The notes under the pieces were generated by a model. The model searched no databases. It was not told the origin of the DNA and was given only the letters and a program-made list of their open reading frames with translations. DNA of 64,000 nt. It comes from Rickettsia endosymbiont of Culicoides impunctatus. Lineage in GTDB: Bacteria; Pseudomonadota; Alphaproteobacteria; Rickettsiales; Rickettsiaceae. This document shows positions 36,691 through 45,094 of the stretch, piece by piece. Each line of letters opens with the position of its first letter. Within the stretch, counting starts at the first letter, position 1. The stretch covers positions 1 through 64,000 of the forward strand of contig CP084574.1 of the NCBI GenBank assembly GCA_020410785.1. The letters run 5' to 3'. The position numbers and the translations under genes were made by a program.

Positions 36691-38190
36691 TTGCTTCGCT
36701 TCTTGATATTTTCCTTCTAAATTGAGTAACATAGCTTTTATGACCAAAACATATCCGTAATGTGGATCAAGCTCATATAACTTGTTAGTTAAGCTTGTTG
36801 CTTCATTAATGCTGCCTAAATTGAGTAAACTCAGTGCTTTACATTCAGTAGCTGATTTATACAATGCTAGCATATCACTAGTACTGCTAGCTTTGCTAAT
36901 ATCTACTCCTGTATTAGCAATCGCTGCTAACAACTGGTCACTATATTCTATAGCTTCTTGGTAATTCGTTAGTCTTAAGTGACTCTCAGATAGGTAATCT
37001 AAGGTTACCAAAAGATCATGGTGGTCGATAATATCCTTTCTCATAGCTAACTCAGCACAATCAATACTAGCCTGATAATCTTTTGAAAAATAATGTGCTA
37101 TGATCTTGGTTAAATAAGCTGATGAAGAATTGGGTAGTTGCTCAATTACGCGTTCAATTATTTCTAATGCTTTGTTATACTGTTCTTGGGCTATATACAG
37201 ACCTGCTTGATAATTTACAGCAACCATGTCAGTAGGTTCTAACTCCAATATGCTAGATATAATCTCCTCTGCTTCCTTGTAGCATTGTAAATCCCTAAGA
37301 CACCCTACTTTTTCTAATAAAACTCCATGCACAATCTCTTGCCAATTGATACTATTATTTAGCTTACTATCTCTATTAAGAATTACATTTGGATTTAACT
37401 CTATAGCTGAGTTTGTGCTTGCCTCACTTACTTTACTTTCTATTGACTCAAGGTTCAACGCTTCTGATAATTGTTGCTTAGTGATAATTTCTAGTGCTTT
37501 ATTATAGCAATCAATCGCTTGCTCATAATTTCTCAGTTGACTCAAAACATATCCCTTGTGCCGCCAAGCACTAATATTATCCGCATTTCTTGCTATGAGA
37601 TATTCCACTAATTCTAGTGCCTCCTGATATTGTTCAAGCTTGATTAATAACCTAGATTTTATCAGTAATACCTCATAATACTTACACTGATGATTCTGAT
37701 CACTACTATTACTATTATCATTAGTTATGATAGTTAACAGCGGCTCAATAGATGATATTGCTTCTCGGTATCTACCTAAATTATTATAGCTATTCACTCT
37801 ACCAAACCAACCATCTAAAACTTTGGGATTTACTGAGACCAGTTTGGTAAAAATATCTAAGGCATGATGATACTTATTTAAGCTAATGTACGCATATCCT
37901 AACTCGGCATACAAAGTTTCATCTTCAGGACTTAATTCTATTGCCTTACTATAGTAAGGTACTGATTCTACTATTTGATCAAGGTGATTATGCAATACAA
38001 ATCCTTTGCAGTAATAGAATCCCGCTTCATCAGGCACTAGTGCTATTAGCTGTTCTAATGTCTTGCTAACCTCTTGATAATTATCATCGGCAATATTTAA
38101 GCTAATGTACGCATATCCTAACTCGGCATATAAAGTTTTATCTTCAGGACTTAATTCTATTTGTTCATTATTTATCTCATCCTTCACCAT
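36688..38190 (-). CDS. Tetratricopeptide-repeat protein, 5' part
   Basis: The 500 residues are built almost entirely of TPR helices. Typical units include TLYAELGYAYISLNKYHHALDIF, SAWRHKGYVLSQLRNYEQAIDCYNKALEI and VAVNYQAGLYIAQEQYNKALEII. TPR proteins act as protein-binding scaffolds; no enzymatic domain is visible. No signal peptide is seen. The end (EGKYQEAKQ) lies at a frameshift, and about 87 more TPR residues follow in another frame, so the ancestral protein was near 590 aa. A 67-bp direct repeat (37,876-37,942 and 38,095-38,161) has duplicated part of two TPRs. It lies upstream of and on the same strand as the giant cluster, with a truncated regulator and an IS remnant between them. Confidence 0.85.
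   Translation of the reverse strand: MVKDEINNEQIELSPEDKTLYAELGYAYISLNIADDNYQEVSKTLEQLIALVPDEAGFYYCKGFVLHNHLDQIVESVPYYSKAIELSPEDETLYAELGYAYISLNKYHHALDIFTKLVSVNPKVLDGWFGRVNSYNNLGRYREAISSIEPLLTIITNDNSNSSDQNHQCKYYEVLLIKSRLLIKLEQYQEALELVEYLIARNADNISAWRHKGYVLSQLRNYEQAIDCYNKALEIITKQQLSEALNLESIESKVSEASTNSAIELNPNVILNRDSKLNNSINWQEIVHGVLLEKVGCLRDLQCYKEAEEIISSILELEPTDMVAVNYQAGLYIAQEQYNKALEIIERVIEQLPNSSSAYLTKIIAHYFSKDYQASIDCAELAMRKDIIDHHDLLVTLDYLSESHLRLTNYQEAIEYSDQLLAAIANTGVDISKASSTSDMLALYKSATECKALSLLNLGSINEATSLTNKLYELDPHYGYVLVIKAMLLNLEGKYQEAKQ
37876..38161. repeat. 67-bp direct repeat within the TPR gene
   Basis: The segments 37,876-37,942 and 38,095-38,161 differ at only about three bases and encode ELSPED(K/E)TLYAELGYAYISLN. 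They are 219 bp (73 codons) apart, in frame, which fits a recent duplication of about two TPR units. Confidence 0.85.
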
Positions 38191-38264
38191 ACATTACCTT
38201 CTCTACTTAAATATTAGTTAATTGCTTATTCAATGCTTGCTTTTTCATTTACTTTACAAGCTTC

Positions 38265-38546
38265 TTATTGTTCAAGTTTACTAAGAATCTTTTTTACATA
38301 CATTTCTATTTCTTCTAGGTAAAATGTTGTATGTAACATGTTATTTTCTCTTTTGTTGCTAAGGATAATTAATTCTTTTAGGTTGTTAAACAAGGTAGAT
38401 ATTTCTTCTTTAGTATTTTTAGCATTACTACATGTTGTAGCAAAATCTTTACTGATAAGATTAGTACGCTGTAAAAATCTGAGAGAAATTAATATTAATA
38501 TTCCTTCAATAATAATTAGTGATAGTGTAATTCCTTGATATAACAT
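38265..38546 (-). CDS. Small membrane-anchored coiled-coil protein, 93 aa
   Basis: Unrecognised. An N-terminal hydrophobic helix (about residues 3-24, ITLSLIIIEGILILISL) is followed by a charged, amphipathic helical part (about 35-93). The likely topology is a single-pass inner-membrane anchor with a soluble coiled tail. It is on the same strand as the TPR gene and 74 bp upstream of it, so they may be co-transcribed and the TPR protein could be its partner (inference). Codon content and length look like a real small gene. Confidence 0.6.
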   Translation of the reverse strand: MLYQGITLSLIIIEGILILISLRFLQRTNLISKDFATTCSNAKNTKEEISTLFNNLKELIILSNKRENNMLHTTFYLEEIEMYVKKILSKLEQ

Positions 38547-38888
38547 ACTGACTACCTCCCATAATATTGGTGAAAAGGCAGTATGAAATCCATATAAGTA
38601 ATAGACTTATTAAGAATGAAGTTGATTTGACCGACAAGTTTGTTTATCATACATGTAACCTTTTAATTGACTGTAACTAGTTATCATTAGGTTAATTCGT
38701 ACTAAATCCTTTATATTTTCAGATACCAACTTTGATATAAAGGATTTAGTACTAAACCAAGCTTTTAAAGTTACGAGTAAAAGCAAGGAGTAAAGTTTGT
38801 TATGCAGTAGATTAACTTATATCTCCTACTCTTTTGCTCATAGGATAATTCCTTATCCTTACTTTGATTTTATTATAATCTTTTTGGG
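38547..38888. promoter_or_regulatory. Intergenic regulatory region with an inverted repeat
   Basis: About 340 bp between divergent genes with no coding frame supported. A perfect 17-bp inverted repeat, half-site TACTAAATCCTTTATAT, lies at 38,700-38,716 and 38,735-38,751 with an 18-nt loop. A smaller GGATAA, 4-nt loop, TTATCC hairpin is near 38,844-38,859. These may be regulator binding sites or RNA hairpins for the flanking genes. Confidence 0.55.
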
Positions 38889-38899
38889 GTGTCAAGAAA

Positions 38900-38925
38900 A
38901 AAACACTCTAAATTTAGAGTGTTTT
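38900..38925. promoter_or_regulatory. 26-bp perfect palindrome before the HTH gene
   Basis: The half-site AAAACACTCTAAA is repeated as its exact reverse complement with no spacer. It ends 14 bp before the ATG at 38,940. The upstream GTG at 38,889 would place it inside the coding region, which argues for the ATG start. It is a good candidate for an autoregulatory operator bound by the HTH protein, though a terminator-like role cannot be excluded. Confidence 0.6.
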
Positions 38926-38939
38926 ATATTTATTCATGC

Positions 38940-39479
38940 ATGGCAATTGTACATCTAATACAAAAATTTTTAAAAAGGAAGCTTTTAGAAAATAGATTAA
39001 CAAAAAGAGAATTCTCTAGACAAAGTGGTGTGCCGTACAATACACTCTTTCAAATTTTACATGCTTTACGTTCCAATACTAATTTAGTAACTATCATAAA
39101 AATTGCTAATTATTTTAGTTGCTCTATTGATGAAGTTGTTGGAAGGAAAAAGTATATTTCAAAAAATAATTATAATAATATTGATATTGTTTTAAGTAAT
39201 TATAACTTTAAGTTACGTAATTTTATTGTTTATAAGATTAAAGAACAAAATTTAAATCCTTATCAATTATCTAAATATCTTGGATTTAGTGAAACTGTTA
39301 TTTGGCAATTTATTAATGATGATAAAATTACAAGAACGTTAAATAGTTCTGTTATACTAGCTCTTGCAGATTACTTCCAAGTTTCTATAGATGAAATGAT
39401 TGGTAGGATTAAACCTACTACTGCAGTTAACTCTTCTGATAAAAACTCTGATAGGAATACAGATTTAAATAACTCATAG
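38940..39479 (+). CDS. Double XRE-type helix-turn-helix regulator
   Basis: DNA-binding regulator of about 179 residues from ATG 38,940; a GTG at 38,889 would add 17 residues. Two successive XRE/Cro-type HTH domains are visible. The first spans RLTKREFSRQSGVPYNTLFQI to IDEVVGR, and the second spans NPYQLSKYLGFSETVIWQF to IDEMIGR. The repeated end motif (IDE(V/M)(V/I)GR) shows that the protein arose by domain duplication. The tail is polar. A perfect palindrome just upstream suggests autoregulation. The gene faces the DnaA_N-domain gene tail to tail. A shortened paralog lies at 35,967-36,368. Confidence 0.85.
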   Translation: MAIVHLIQKFLKRKLLENRLTKREFSRQSGVPYNTLFQILHALRSNTNLVTIIKIANYFSCSIDEVVGRKKYISKNNYNNIDIVLSNYNFKLRNFIVYKIKEQNLNPYQLSKYLGFSETVIWQFINDDKITRTLNSSVILALADYFQVSIDEMIGRIKPTTAVNSSDKNSDRNTDLNNS

Positions 39480-39512
39480 TAGTTACTATCATCCTATAGA
39501 CAAATTGAGTTC

Positions 39513-42302
39513 TCATGCAACATTGCACAAAGATTGTTTAGTTACCAGTTCAACAAACTGGTAATGTAGTGTTTTGGCAATGTCTTTAATAACATATCCA
39601 TATTTATTATTAATCAAATCCCTCAGAAAGTTAGTAGGAGCAATTAAAGTTAACTTTTGTGTTATAGCATCTTCCTCTGCTCTCAGTTTAGAGAACCAAG
39701 CTTTATCAATTTGTTCATCAAAATTAGCAATTAACTTTTTTCTTATTTTGTACCAAACAGAATTTTGTTCCAATTCTGTTAAAAATATTTCATCTGGTAA
39801 TCTTGATGAACCTAATTTTTTATAAGTGGCTGGTAATTGCTGATACACAATTTTAACATAACCATAAACTGTAGAAATAGCTTTTTCTAAATTTTGCTGT
39901 TGATTGTTAGTTAAAATCAAATCTCTTGGTAATTTGACAGTACAAGTATTAGCTAAAGTAATACGTGCAAATTGTCCATCCGATAACGATTGCAATGATA
40001 ATTCAGAGAATCCTCTAGTTAAAATATTATCATTGATATCATCATTTTCATTCATCACTAAACCAGATTTTATTTGGTTATTTTCAGTAAAATTAATACT
40101 TAATTGATCATCATATTTATCAATATGGTCAACATCATGCTTTGAATCTAAACTTAATGAACTCTCAACAAAACAAGTAGAATAATCTGCAATGTGGTCA
40201 AATTGAGTTATGTTGTTTTCTTCAGATAATTCAAGATTTTGGTAAGCATCATTTTTTATTTCTAATTCTTGACTAATTTCTTGATCGTTGGTTGCATGAT
40301 AATCAAATTCTCCTTCTGTAAGTATTTGATAAGCTAGGTTTGTCTCAAACATACCAGCTATTTTTTTTCTTAATTGTGAGCAATAGCTGGTATCTATGCT
40401 ATACTCTACTTCTGTTAGGTATTTTTCTTTTTGTCGCATCTCTACAGATTCAGGATATGAAACATTGGCGGTAAATATAAAAGTTTCATGATTAACCATC
40501 GGTGCTTGGTGTTTCTCATAACGAAAAGCTTTGCTCATATAAGAGAGCATATGATTTGTACTAGCAAATGTTTTATTAGGATCACGAATATAGAGCTTTA
40601 ATAACAACTGGTTAGCAAAGTTATTACTAAACTCCCTACTCGACAATTGGTTTAGTTTATCTACTTGCTCCTTGGTAAAAGGATAGAAGGATTTTAACGA
40701 TTTAGCTTGAGTTGATTGTTTGTTATAGCTTAGTGATTTCTTCTGACTTGAAAAATTGTTTGGAGGGTTAGTAGTTGATACAACAGGTATTTCTGCTGTT
40801 GTATTTACCAAACCATTTGCATTATTGATTTGTCCTGCTTCATTATTACTTTGCTCGTTAAGTTGCTTTAGGAGTAGTGTTTTTTCTTGTTCTCCCTTTA
40901 CTGTTTCTGATATTTCTTCTATCGCTTTTAGTTTTCCTTCTTCTAAATTGTTCGATGTTTCTGCGTCTAGAATAAATTCCTGTGTGTTGATAATAGAAAG
41001 AGTAGTTTTACTGCTAACTACTTCTTGTTCTTCTTCTAAAGAATTTTTATAAGATTCAGATAATTCATATGAAGTTTCAGGTAAAAAATCATTAGTTTTT
41101 TCAAAAAAACTTTTTTCTCTATCTATATTATCTAAATCTTTAGTATTTGATATAAAGTATTTATTTATATATTGACTAGAATTGATGACATATGGGTCAG
41201 AATTTGCAACAACGCTTCCAGATGCTGGTTTTGCACGATCTTTTACTTCATTTTGTAGATGTTGTTGTATCATATCTGGTAAGGTAACAGTAATACGCCA
41301 AACAGACTTATCATGCAGATTATCATCTTCATCATCATTTTTTACAAAGAAACGTTGTCGAGTAATAAATCCTTTCGTCTCTAACTCTTTTAGAGTTTTA
41401 GAAATGGCTTGCTTACTACAGGAGTATTTATCTTGTAGTTCTTTGTAAGTAGTAGTTAAAGAATAACTATTAGGTGGAGCGACGTAATTAACATAATCAT
41501 CTGTCTTGATGTTATCAGATGTATACATAATCATCTCACTTAGTTCTGCAGTATTCTTAGCATAATATTGACTAGTCTCTGTAGTATTATTGTCACAATC
41601 TCTATGTTTCAGATAATATCTATATCCTATAGAATAAAAATCTAACCATAGAACTTTCGCGTACTTAGTTAAATAGTTACAAGAAGTAATAAGTAAAAGT
41701 AGATCGTAGTTAAGTTTAATAAACATCTTAGTTCTATCCAAATAAGCTCTTTTTCCTTCTAGATTAGGTAAGTAAGCAGTAGAAGTAAAGTTAGCATATA
41801 AAGAAGTATCAGTAGAATATATGCCAATATTAAATCTGTTGGGAGTATTAGCTAAAGAATTAAAGATAGAATCAGGTAAAGTAGGTGTAATAGTATTTTT
41901 CTTATTCTTGCCATCCTTATTTTTTGTTCGATCAATCTTAAAGTAACCTTTCTGTTCTAAGCTTTGCTGCATAGCAAATATTTCAGCTACAGAACAATCA
42001 AGCTTCTCAGCCCATTGTATTGCAGAAATAGTTACACTACGTTTCTTACCTTTATTGTGATTAATGATGCTTAAACTATCAGATAAGATGTAGAACAACT
42101 TTTCAAGGTCACAGAGATGCGTGGTTGTAAGAATGTGTTCTAGTACGCAGGTGGTAATTGGGGTATATGGTTTATTCTCAGTTACTACGGTGTGTAATGA
42201 GGTAAAGTTAGGGGTATATTGGGATAGGTTAGTATCAAAGTAGTTATTGCTTAGATTAGGTATAGTGCTATCTATAAGCTTTTCGTGGGATGAAATTTGC
42301 AT
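39513..42302 (-). CDS. Replication-initiator-like protein with C-terminal DnaA_N domain
   Basis: Protein of 929 residues. The last ~85 residues (about 845-925) match the DnaA N-terminal domain pattern: VWYKIRKKLIANFDEQ, WFSKL, KLTLIAPTNFLRDLINNKYG. This domain normally contacts helicase and partner proteins. No DnaA ATPase or origin-binding domain is present. The N-terminal part has winged-helix-like segments (about 60-130, and 280-330 with KYSCSKQAISKTLKELETKGFI). The middle (about 350-560) is polar and low-complexity. Proteins of this build are typical of Rickettsia plasmids, where they are proposed as replication initiators. The neighbouring par and HTH genes fit a replication-maintenance block. 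An inverted repeat lies upstream. Confidence 0.85.
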   Translation of the reverse strand: MQISSHEKLIDSTIPNLSNNYFDTNLSQYTPNFTSLHTVVTENKPYTPITTCVLEHILTTTHLCDLEKLFYILSDSLSIINHNKGKKRSVTISAIQWAEKLDCSVAEIFAMQQSLEQKGYFKIDRTKNKDGKNKKNTITPTLPDSIFNSLANTPNRFNIGIYSTDTSLYANFTSTAYLPNLEGKRAYLDRTKMFIKLNYDLLLLITSCNYLTKYAKVLWLDFYSIGYRYYLKHRDCDNNTTETSQYYAKNTAELSEMIMYTSDNIKTDDYVNYVAPPNSYSLTTTYKELQDKYSCSKQAISKTLKELETKGFITRQRFFVKNDDEDDNLHDKSVWRITVTLPDMIQQHLQNEVKDRAKPASGSVVANSDPYVINSSQYINKYFISNTKDLDNIDREKSFFEKTNDFLPETSYELSESYKNSLEEEQEVVSSKTTLSIINTQEFILDAETSNNLEEGKLKAIEEISETVKGEQEKTLLLKQLNEQSNNEAGQINNANGLVNTTAEIPVVSTTNPPNNFSSQKKSLSYNKQSTQAKSLKSFYPFTKEQVDKLNQLSSREFSNNFANQLLLKLYIRDPNKTFASTNHMLSYMSKAFRYEKHQAPMVNHETFIFTANVSYPESVEMRQKEKYLTEVEYSIDTSYCSQLRKKIAGMFETNLAYQILTEGEFDYHATNDQEISQELEIKNDAYQNLELSEENNITQFDHIADYSTCFVESSLSLDSKHDVDHIDKYDDQLSINFTENNQIKSGLVMNENDDINDNILTRGFSELSLQSLSDGQFARITLANTCTVKLPRDLILTNNQQQNLEKAISTVYGYVKIVYQQLPATYKKLGSSRLPDEIFLTELEQNSVWYKIRKKLIANFDEQIDKAWFSKLRAEEDAITQKLTLIAPTNFLRDLINNKYGYVIKDIAKTLHYQFVELVTKQSLCNVA

Positions 42303-42518
42303 TTTTTGCTCCTTTTATGGAGCTAAGAACTAAAAAAACTTGATTTTATCTAAAAAAAGACGTAATATTAATGCTATAAGAAATGTAGCGTCCTAGCTTT
42401 ATCTTATACTTCATAAAAATATATAGTTATTTTTTGGGTGTTGAGTTCTTTTTAGTTCTTAGCACCTTTTTTTTATTTGTAAAAAGAATATTTATTAATA
42501 TCATACTGACACTAAGAG
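42303..42518. promoter_or_regulatory. Upstream region of the DnaA_N gene with a 15-bp inverted repeat
   Basis: GCTAAGAACTAAAAA at 42,322-42,336 is repeated as its exact reverse complement at 42,449-42,463. The second arm is preceded by a further AGTTCTT copy. The interval between the arms is very AT-rich. The first arm lies about 20 bp before the start of the initiator-like gene. Candidate roles are operator or replication origin. Confidence 0.5.
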
Positions 42519-43025
42519 TCAATAGTTATTTATCAACTCCCTTGGATCTTTTTCTAAATGAACACAAAAATCTTTAGGAAAACATATTCCATTCTTTTCA
42601 AAAAAGCTGCGTAATACAAACTCGTTGATTGTTTTGGGTGTACTACTTATATACACATTATTGTGTTGTTTTTCTAAGTAGTTTAATAATAATAATGGTA
42701 TTTCAAGAAGTGTAGCTAACTCTTGTTGAGTTAAATGCATTGCAACCCTAGCAACACGTATTTGAAATCTAGAGAGAAGATTTAATTTATTAGATGTATT
42801 TATATCTAATGCTATAGATTTTTCACTAGGAAAGATTATACCATTTTCTTTGAAAAATTTTATAAGAGTATTATTATCTTGAGAATTCTTTATTGATACA
42901 AAATTTCTTTGATTTTCCCATACAGAGATTGTAGTTCTATTAACGTTTATAATGCTTCCTATCTCTCTTACTCCAATGTTAAGAACAGATCGAGCAGTTC
43001 TGAGTTGAAATGTATTTAAAATCAT
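42519..43025 (-). CDS. Double helix-turn-helix protein
   Basis: Its 168 residues contain two similar HTH units. The first, near the N-terminus, is FQLRTARSVLNIGVREIGSI with NRTTISVWENQ. The second, near residues 85-120, is FQIRVARVAMHLTQQELATL with LEIPLLLLNYLEKQ. Each unit is followed by an FFE/KNGI(I/C)FP segment, so the whole half was duplicated. The first HTH retains the recognition-helix pattern better than the second. It is on the same strand as, and downstream of, the parA genes. A role in copy-number or partition control is plausible, but no target is shown. Confidence 0.75.
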   Translation of the reverse strand: MILNTFQLRTARSVLNIGVREIGSIINVNRTTISVWENQRNFVSIKNSQDNNTLIKFFKENGIIFPSEKSIALDINTSNKLNLLSRFQIRVARVAMHLTQQELATLLEIPLLLLNYLEKQHNNVYISSTPKTINEFVLRSFFEKNGICFPKDFCVHLEKDPRELINNY

Positions 43026-43075
43026 TATGTAATTTATATTTTATTTTTTTATAATTGATTTTTGTAATATCAGAC

Positions 43076-43420
43076 TTAATCTGCATTACTATCCTTCTTG
43101 TATTGATTCTCAATATCTGAATATTCTATAGATAAAAATTTTTCCTCTTTTTTAATAGATTCTATTCCGCGGAAAATTAAATAATTTAATATGGTTAAAT
43201 TAAGTCCTTTGCAATACTTCTTTATTTCTTTTTCAATTGGTTCTAATAATGAAAAATTTTTAGCTATATAATTACAATTTTTCCTATTAAGGTTACCATT
43301 TACAAATAAAATAGGGTGATTAGAGATATCTACTTCTTTGTTTGAAGTATTAATCTCGCTTTGTGCTAATTTTAATTTTTCTGCTATTCGTGAAGTAGAA
43401 ATTTTTCCTCTATTACTCAT
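43076..43420 (-). CDS. Small protein downstream of ParA, possible partition partner
   Basis: The ATG at 43,420 (MSNRGKISTSRIAEKLK) is preferred over the frame start at 43,480. That leaves 114 residues and frees the stretch at 43,445-43,465, which contains TTGTACAA-type motifs, to act as upstream DNA. The protein is charged and helical, with no confident domain. Being the second gene of the ParA operon and beside repeated TTGTAC sites, it could be the DNA-binding (ParB- or CopG-like) partner. That is inference from position only. Confidence 0.6.
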   Translation of the reverse strand: MSNRGKISTSRIAEKLKLAQSEINTSNKEVDISNHPILFVNGNLNRKNCNYIAKNFSLLEPIEKEIKKYCKGLNLTILNYLIFRGIESIKKEEKFLSIEYSDIENQYKKDSNAD

Positions 43421-43482
43421 AAATATAATTTTTATTAAAATAATGTATTGTACAATGTTGTACATGTCATCATAGCACAATA

Positions 43483-44109
43483 CTATTTTGTATTATCTAA
43501 CTTCGTTATTAATTCTTTGATTAATGCTTGATATTGTATATGATTTTTGCAATTTGGCTTATAATTTCCTACCCATTGACCATATTTTTGACATTCGATC
43601 ATATCTACACTATTAGTAATATTAGTTTTAAAATAAAACCCCGTGTCTGATAATTGATCTAATAAGTCTTTAGTGGAGTTAGTATGCTTTGTTGTTCTAG
43701 AGGCTAAGAAAGCATAAGGTTTATTTGCCATCATTGCAGCAGAAGCGGCTTGAGTTAAAGCATTTTTATCTAATTCTGAAACTGAACAAGGGATAATAAT
43801 AAAATCTGATAGTATTGTAGCTTTGAGTGCAGCGGCTTGCATATTAGGGGGGGTATCTATAATAATAAAATCATATTTTTTACTTAAAATCTCTAATTTT
43901 GGTTTGGGATTATCGTCATATAGAGGGATTACGAAGTCACTTAAAGTACTACCTAAATCAGCCCAAAATATTGCATCTGGTTTATCTTTATCCATATCAC
44001 ACAATATGGCTTTTCTACCTTTTTCTAATAATGCTCCTAGTATGTTTATACTACTTGTTGTTTTTGTAGCTCCACCTTTTGTTTGAGTAATAGATATTAT
44101 ATGAGTCAT
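43483..44109 (-). CDS. parA: ParA-family partition ATPase
   Basis: Small (208-residue) Walker-type ATPase that would segregate the replicon. The deviant Walker A motif is TKGGATKTT with lysines 11 and 16. The switch and Walker B region is KYDFIIIDTPPN, and CDMDKDKPDA follows the first loop. The ATG at 44,109 (MTHIISITQTKGG) places the P-loop directly at the N-terminus as in small plasmid ParA proteins; an ATG at 44,133 would add 8 residues. The N-terminal HTH of larger ParA types is absent. Several GTAC-containing repeats lie within 65 bp upstream and may be operator sites. Confidence 0.92.
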   Translation of the reverse strand: MTHIISITQTKGGATKTTSSINILGALLEKGRKAILCDMDKDKPDAIFWADLGSTLSDFVIPLYDDNPKPKLEILSKKYDFIIIDTPPNMQAAALKATILSDFIIIPCSVSELDKNALTQAASAAMMANKPYAFLASRTTKHTNSTKDLLDQLSDTGFYFKTNITNSVDMIECQKYGQWVGNYKPNCKNHIQYQALIKELITKLDNTK

Positions 44110-44189
44110 ATTAGCTAATATTGTATAGTACATGTATGTACAGTACCATACTTTAGTAAAAAGTACAATATAATTATAATTATGTATTG
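44110..44189. promoter_or_regulatory. parA promoter region with GTAC repeats
   Basis: The segment carries TAGTAC, GTATGTACAGTAC and AAGTACAATA motifs between about 44,126 and 44,170. These resemble the TTGTAC/GTACAA units near 43,445-43,465 and 56,052-56,185. Shared sites suggest one par-associated DNA-binding protein. Confidence 0.5.
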
Positions 44190-44654
44190 CTATATAGTAT
44201 CTTGTATGACCTGCAACTCATATTTCAAATCCCCAAGCCCATTCTTCAAATTTTGTACATCAAGCACATAACCATACCATTCGTTTCTGAGGTGATTCCA
44301 TTTTAGGGAGTGACTTCTGATATGAGAGCGGATTTCTAGTGAAGGTTTTTCGTCTAATTTAAGAATGACAGCAGTTTTTTGTTGTTGTTCTTGATTAAAA
44401 GTTGCTTTACCAGTTTTAGTCCATTGATCTTGAATATCAGATTGTTTTTCTAGAGATTCTTTTAAAGATAGTAGAGAACCATATAAGGTATTGGTAGGTA
44501 AGTGATCAAGTTCCGCCTTAACAATTAACCCACCAAGTTCTATTAAATGGCGAGTACGCATTTTACGTTCTTTAAGTTTCAGTTTAGTTTCTTCAATAGC
44601 TAATCTATTTTTCTTTTGTTGTAGTAGTAGTTTTTGTGTTGTTACCGCCTGCAT
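44190..44654 (-). CDS. Small TraD-like conjugal transfer protein
   Basis: Protein of 154 residues. Residues about 25-55 (KERKMRTRHLIELGGLIVKAEL) fit the short TraD family of Ti-type plasmids, whose members lie beside the relaxase and are thought to help at oriT. The remainder adds a C-terminal part with SHSLKWNHLRNEWYGYV, a pattern often seen in relaxase-associated proteins, so this is longer than the ~70-aa classical form. It is divergent from the TraA operon with a 440-bp non-coding gap, a usual place for oriT. It is unrelated to the large coupling protein TraD at 53,252. Confidence 0.75.
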   Translation of the reverse strand: MQAVTTQKLLLQQKKNRLAIEETKLKLKERKMRTRHLIELGGLIVKAELDHLPTNTLYGSLLSLKESLEKQSDIQDQWTKTGKATFNQEQQQKTAVILKLDEKPSLEIRSHIRSHSLKWNHLRNEWYGYVLDVQNLKNGLGDLKYELQVIQDTI

Positions 44655-45094
44655 GTAGTTTAGACCATTTAATATTAGAAATAATTATAGAACAAATTAC
44701 TAAATAACTTAGTATAAAGCAAGAATAACTTATTCTGAAATTAAAATTTATAGTTCAGAACAATTAAAGTAATAATAATTAAATTAATTTACATCTTTTC
44801 TTTTTCTTATTTCTAATTTTCGTCAGGTATAAGCATACTATTAAATATAGTAAAAGTAAGAACAGCATTAATTTCTGATGGTTACATTGATATAGTTAAT
44901 AATAAATATATTAGACCACATTGTTCTAATAATCCCTCTATTATATTGCCTAATTTTTCTTTTGAGTTGCTATAAAGTTCTAGAACTCACTAGTTAGAGT
45001 AGTTATACGCAAGTTGCAAACTAAATTTGATTGCTTTAGTTAGTCGCTTGTCTTATCATAATATAAATAGTAATAGGTAAAAATAATAAGCATA
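44655..45094. promoter_or_regulatory. Divergent intergenic region, candidate oriT
   Basis: 440 bp with no supported gene lie between the small TraD-like gene and the TraA operon. It holds a perfect 12-bp palindrome AGTTCTAGAACT at 44,976-44,987 and a hairpin AACTAAA, 9-nt loop, TTTAGTT at 45,019-45,041. Position and structure suit an origin of transfer plus divergent promoters. No nic site matching a known family could be named. Confidence 0.45.

Noticed and set aside
36407..38190. TPR gene as a CidA/antidote partner of the giant toxins
   Set aside because: No similarity to such antidotes is visible; it is only upstream and on the same strand.
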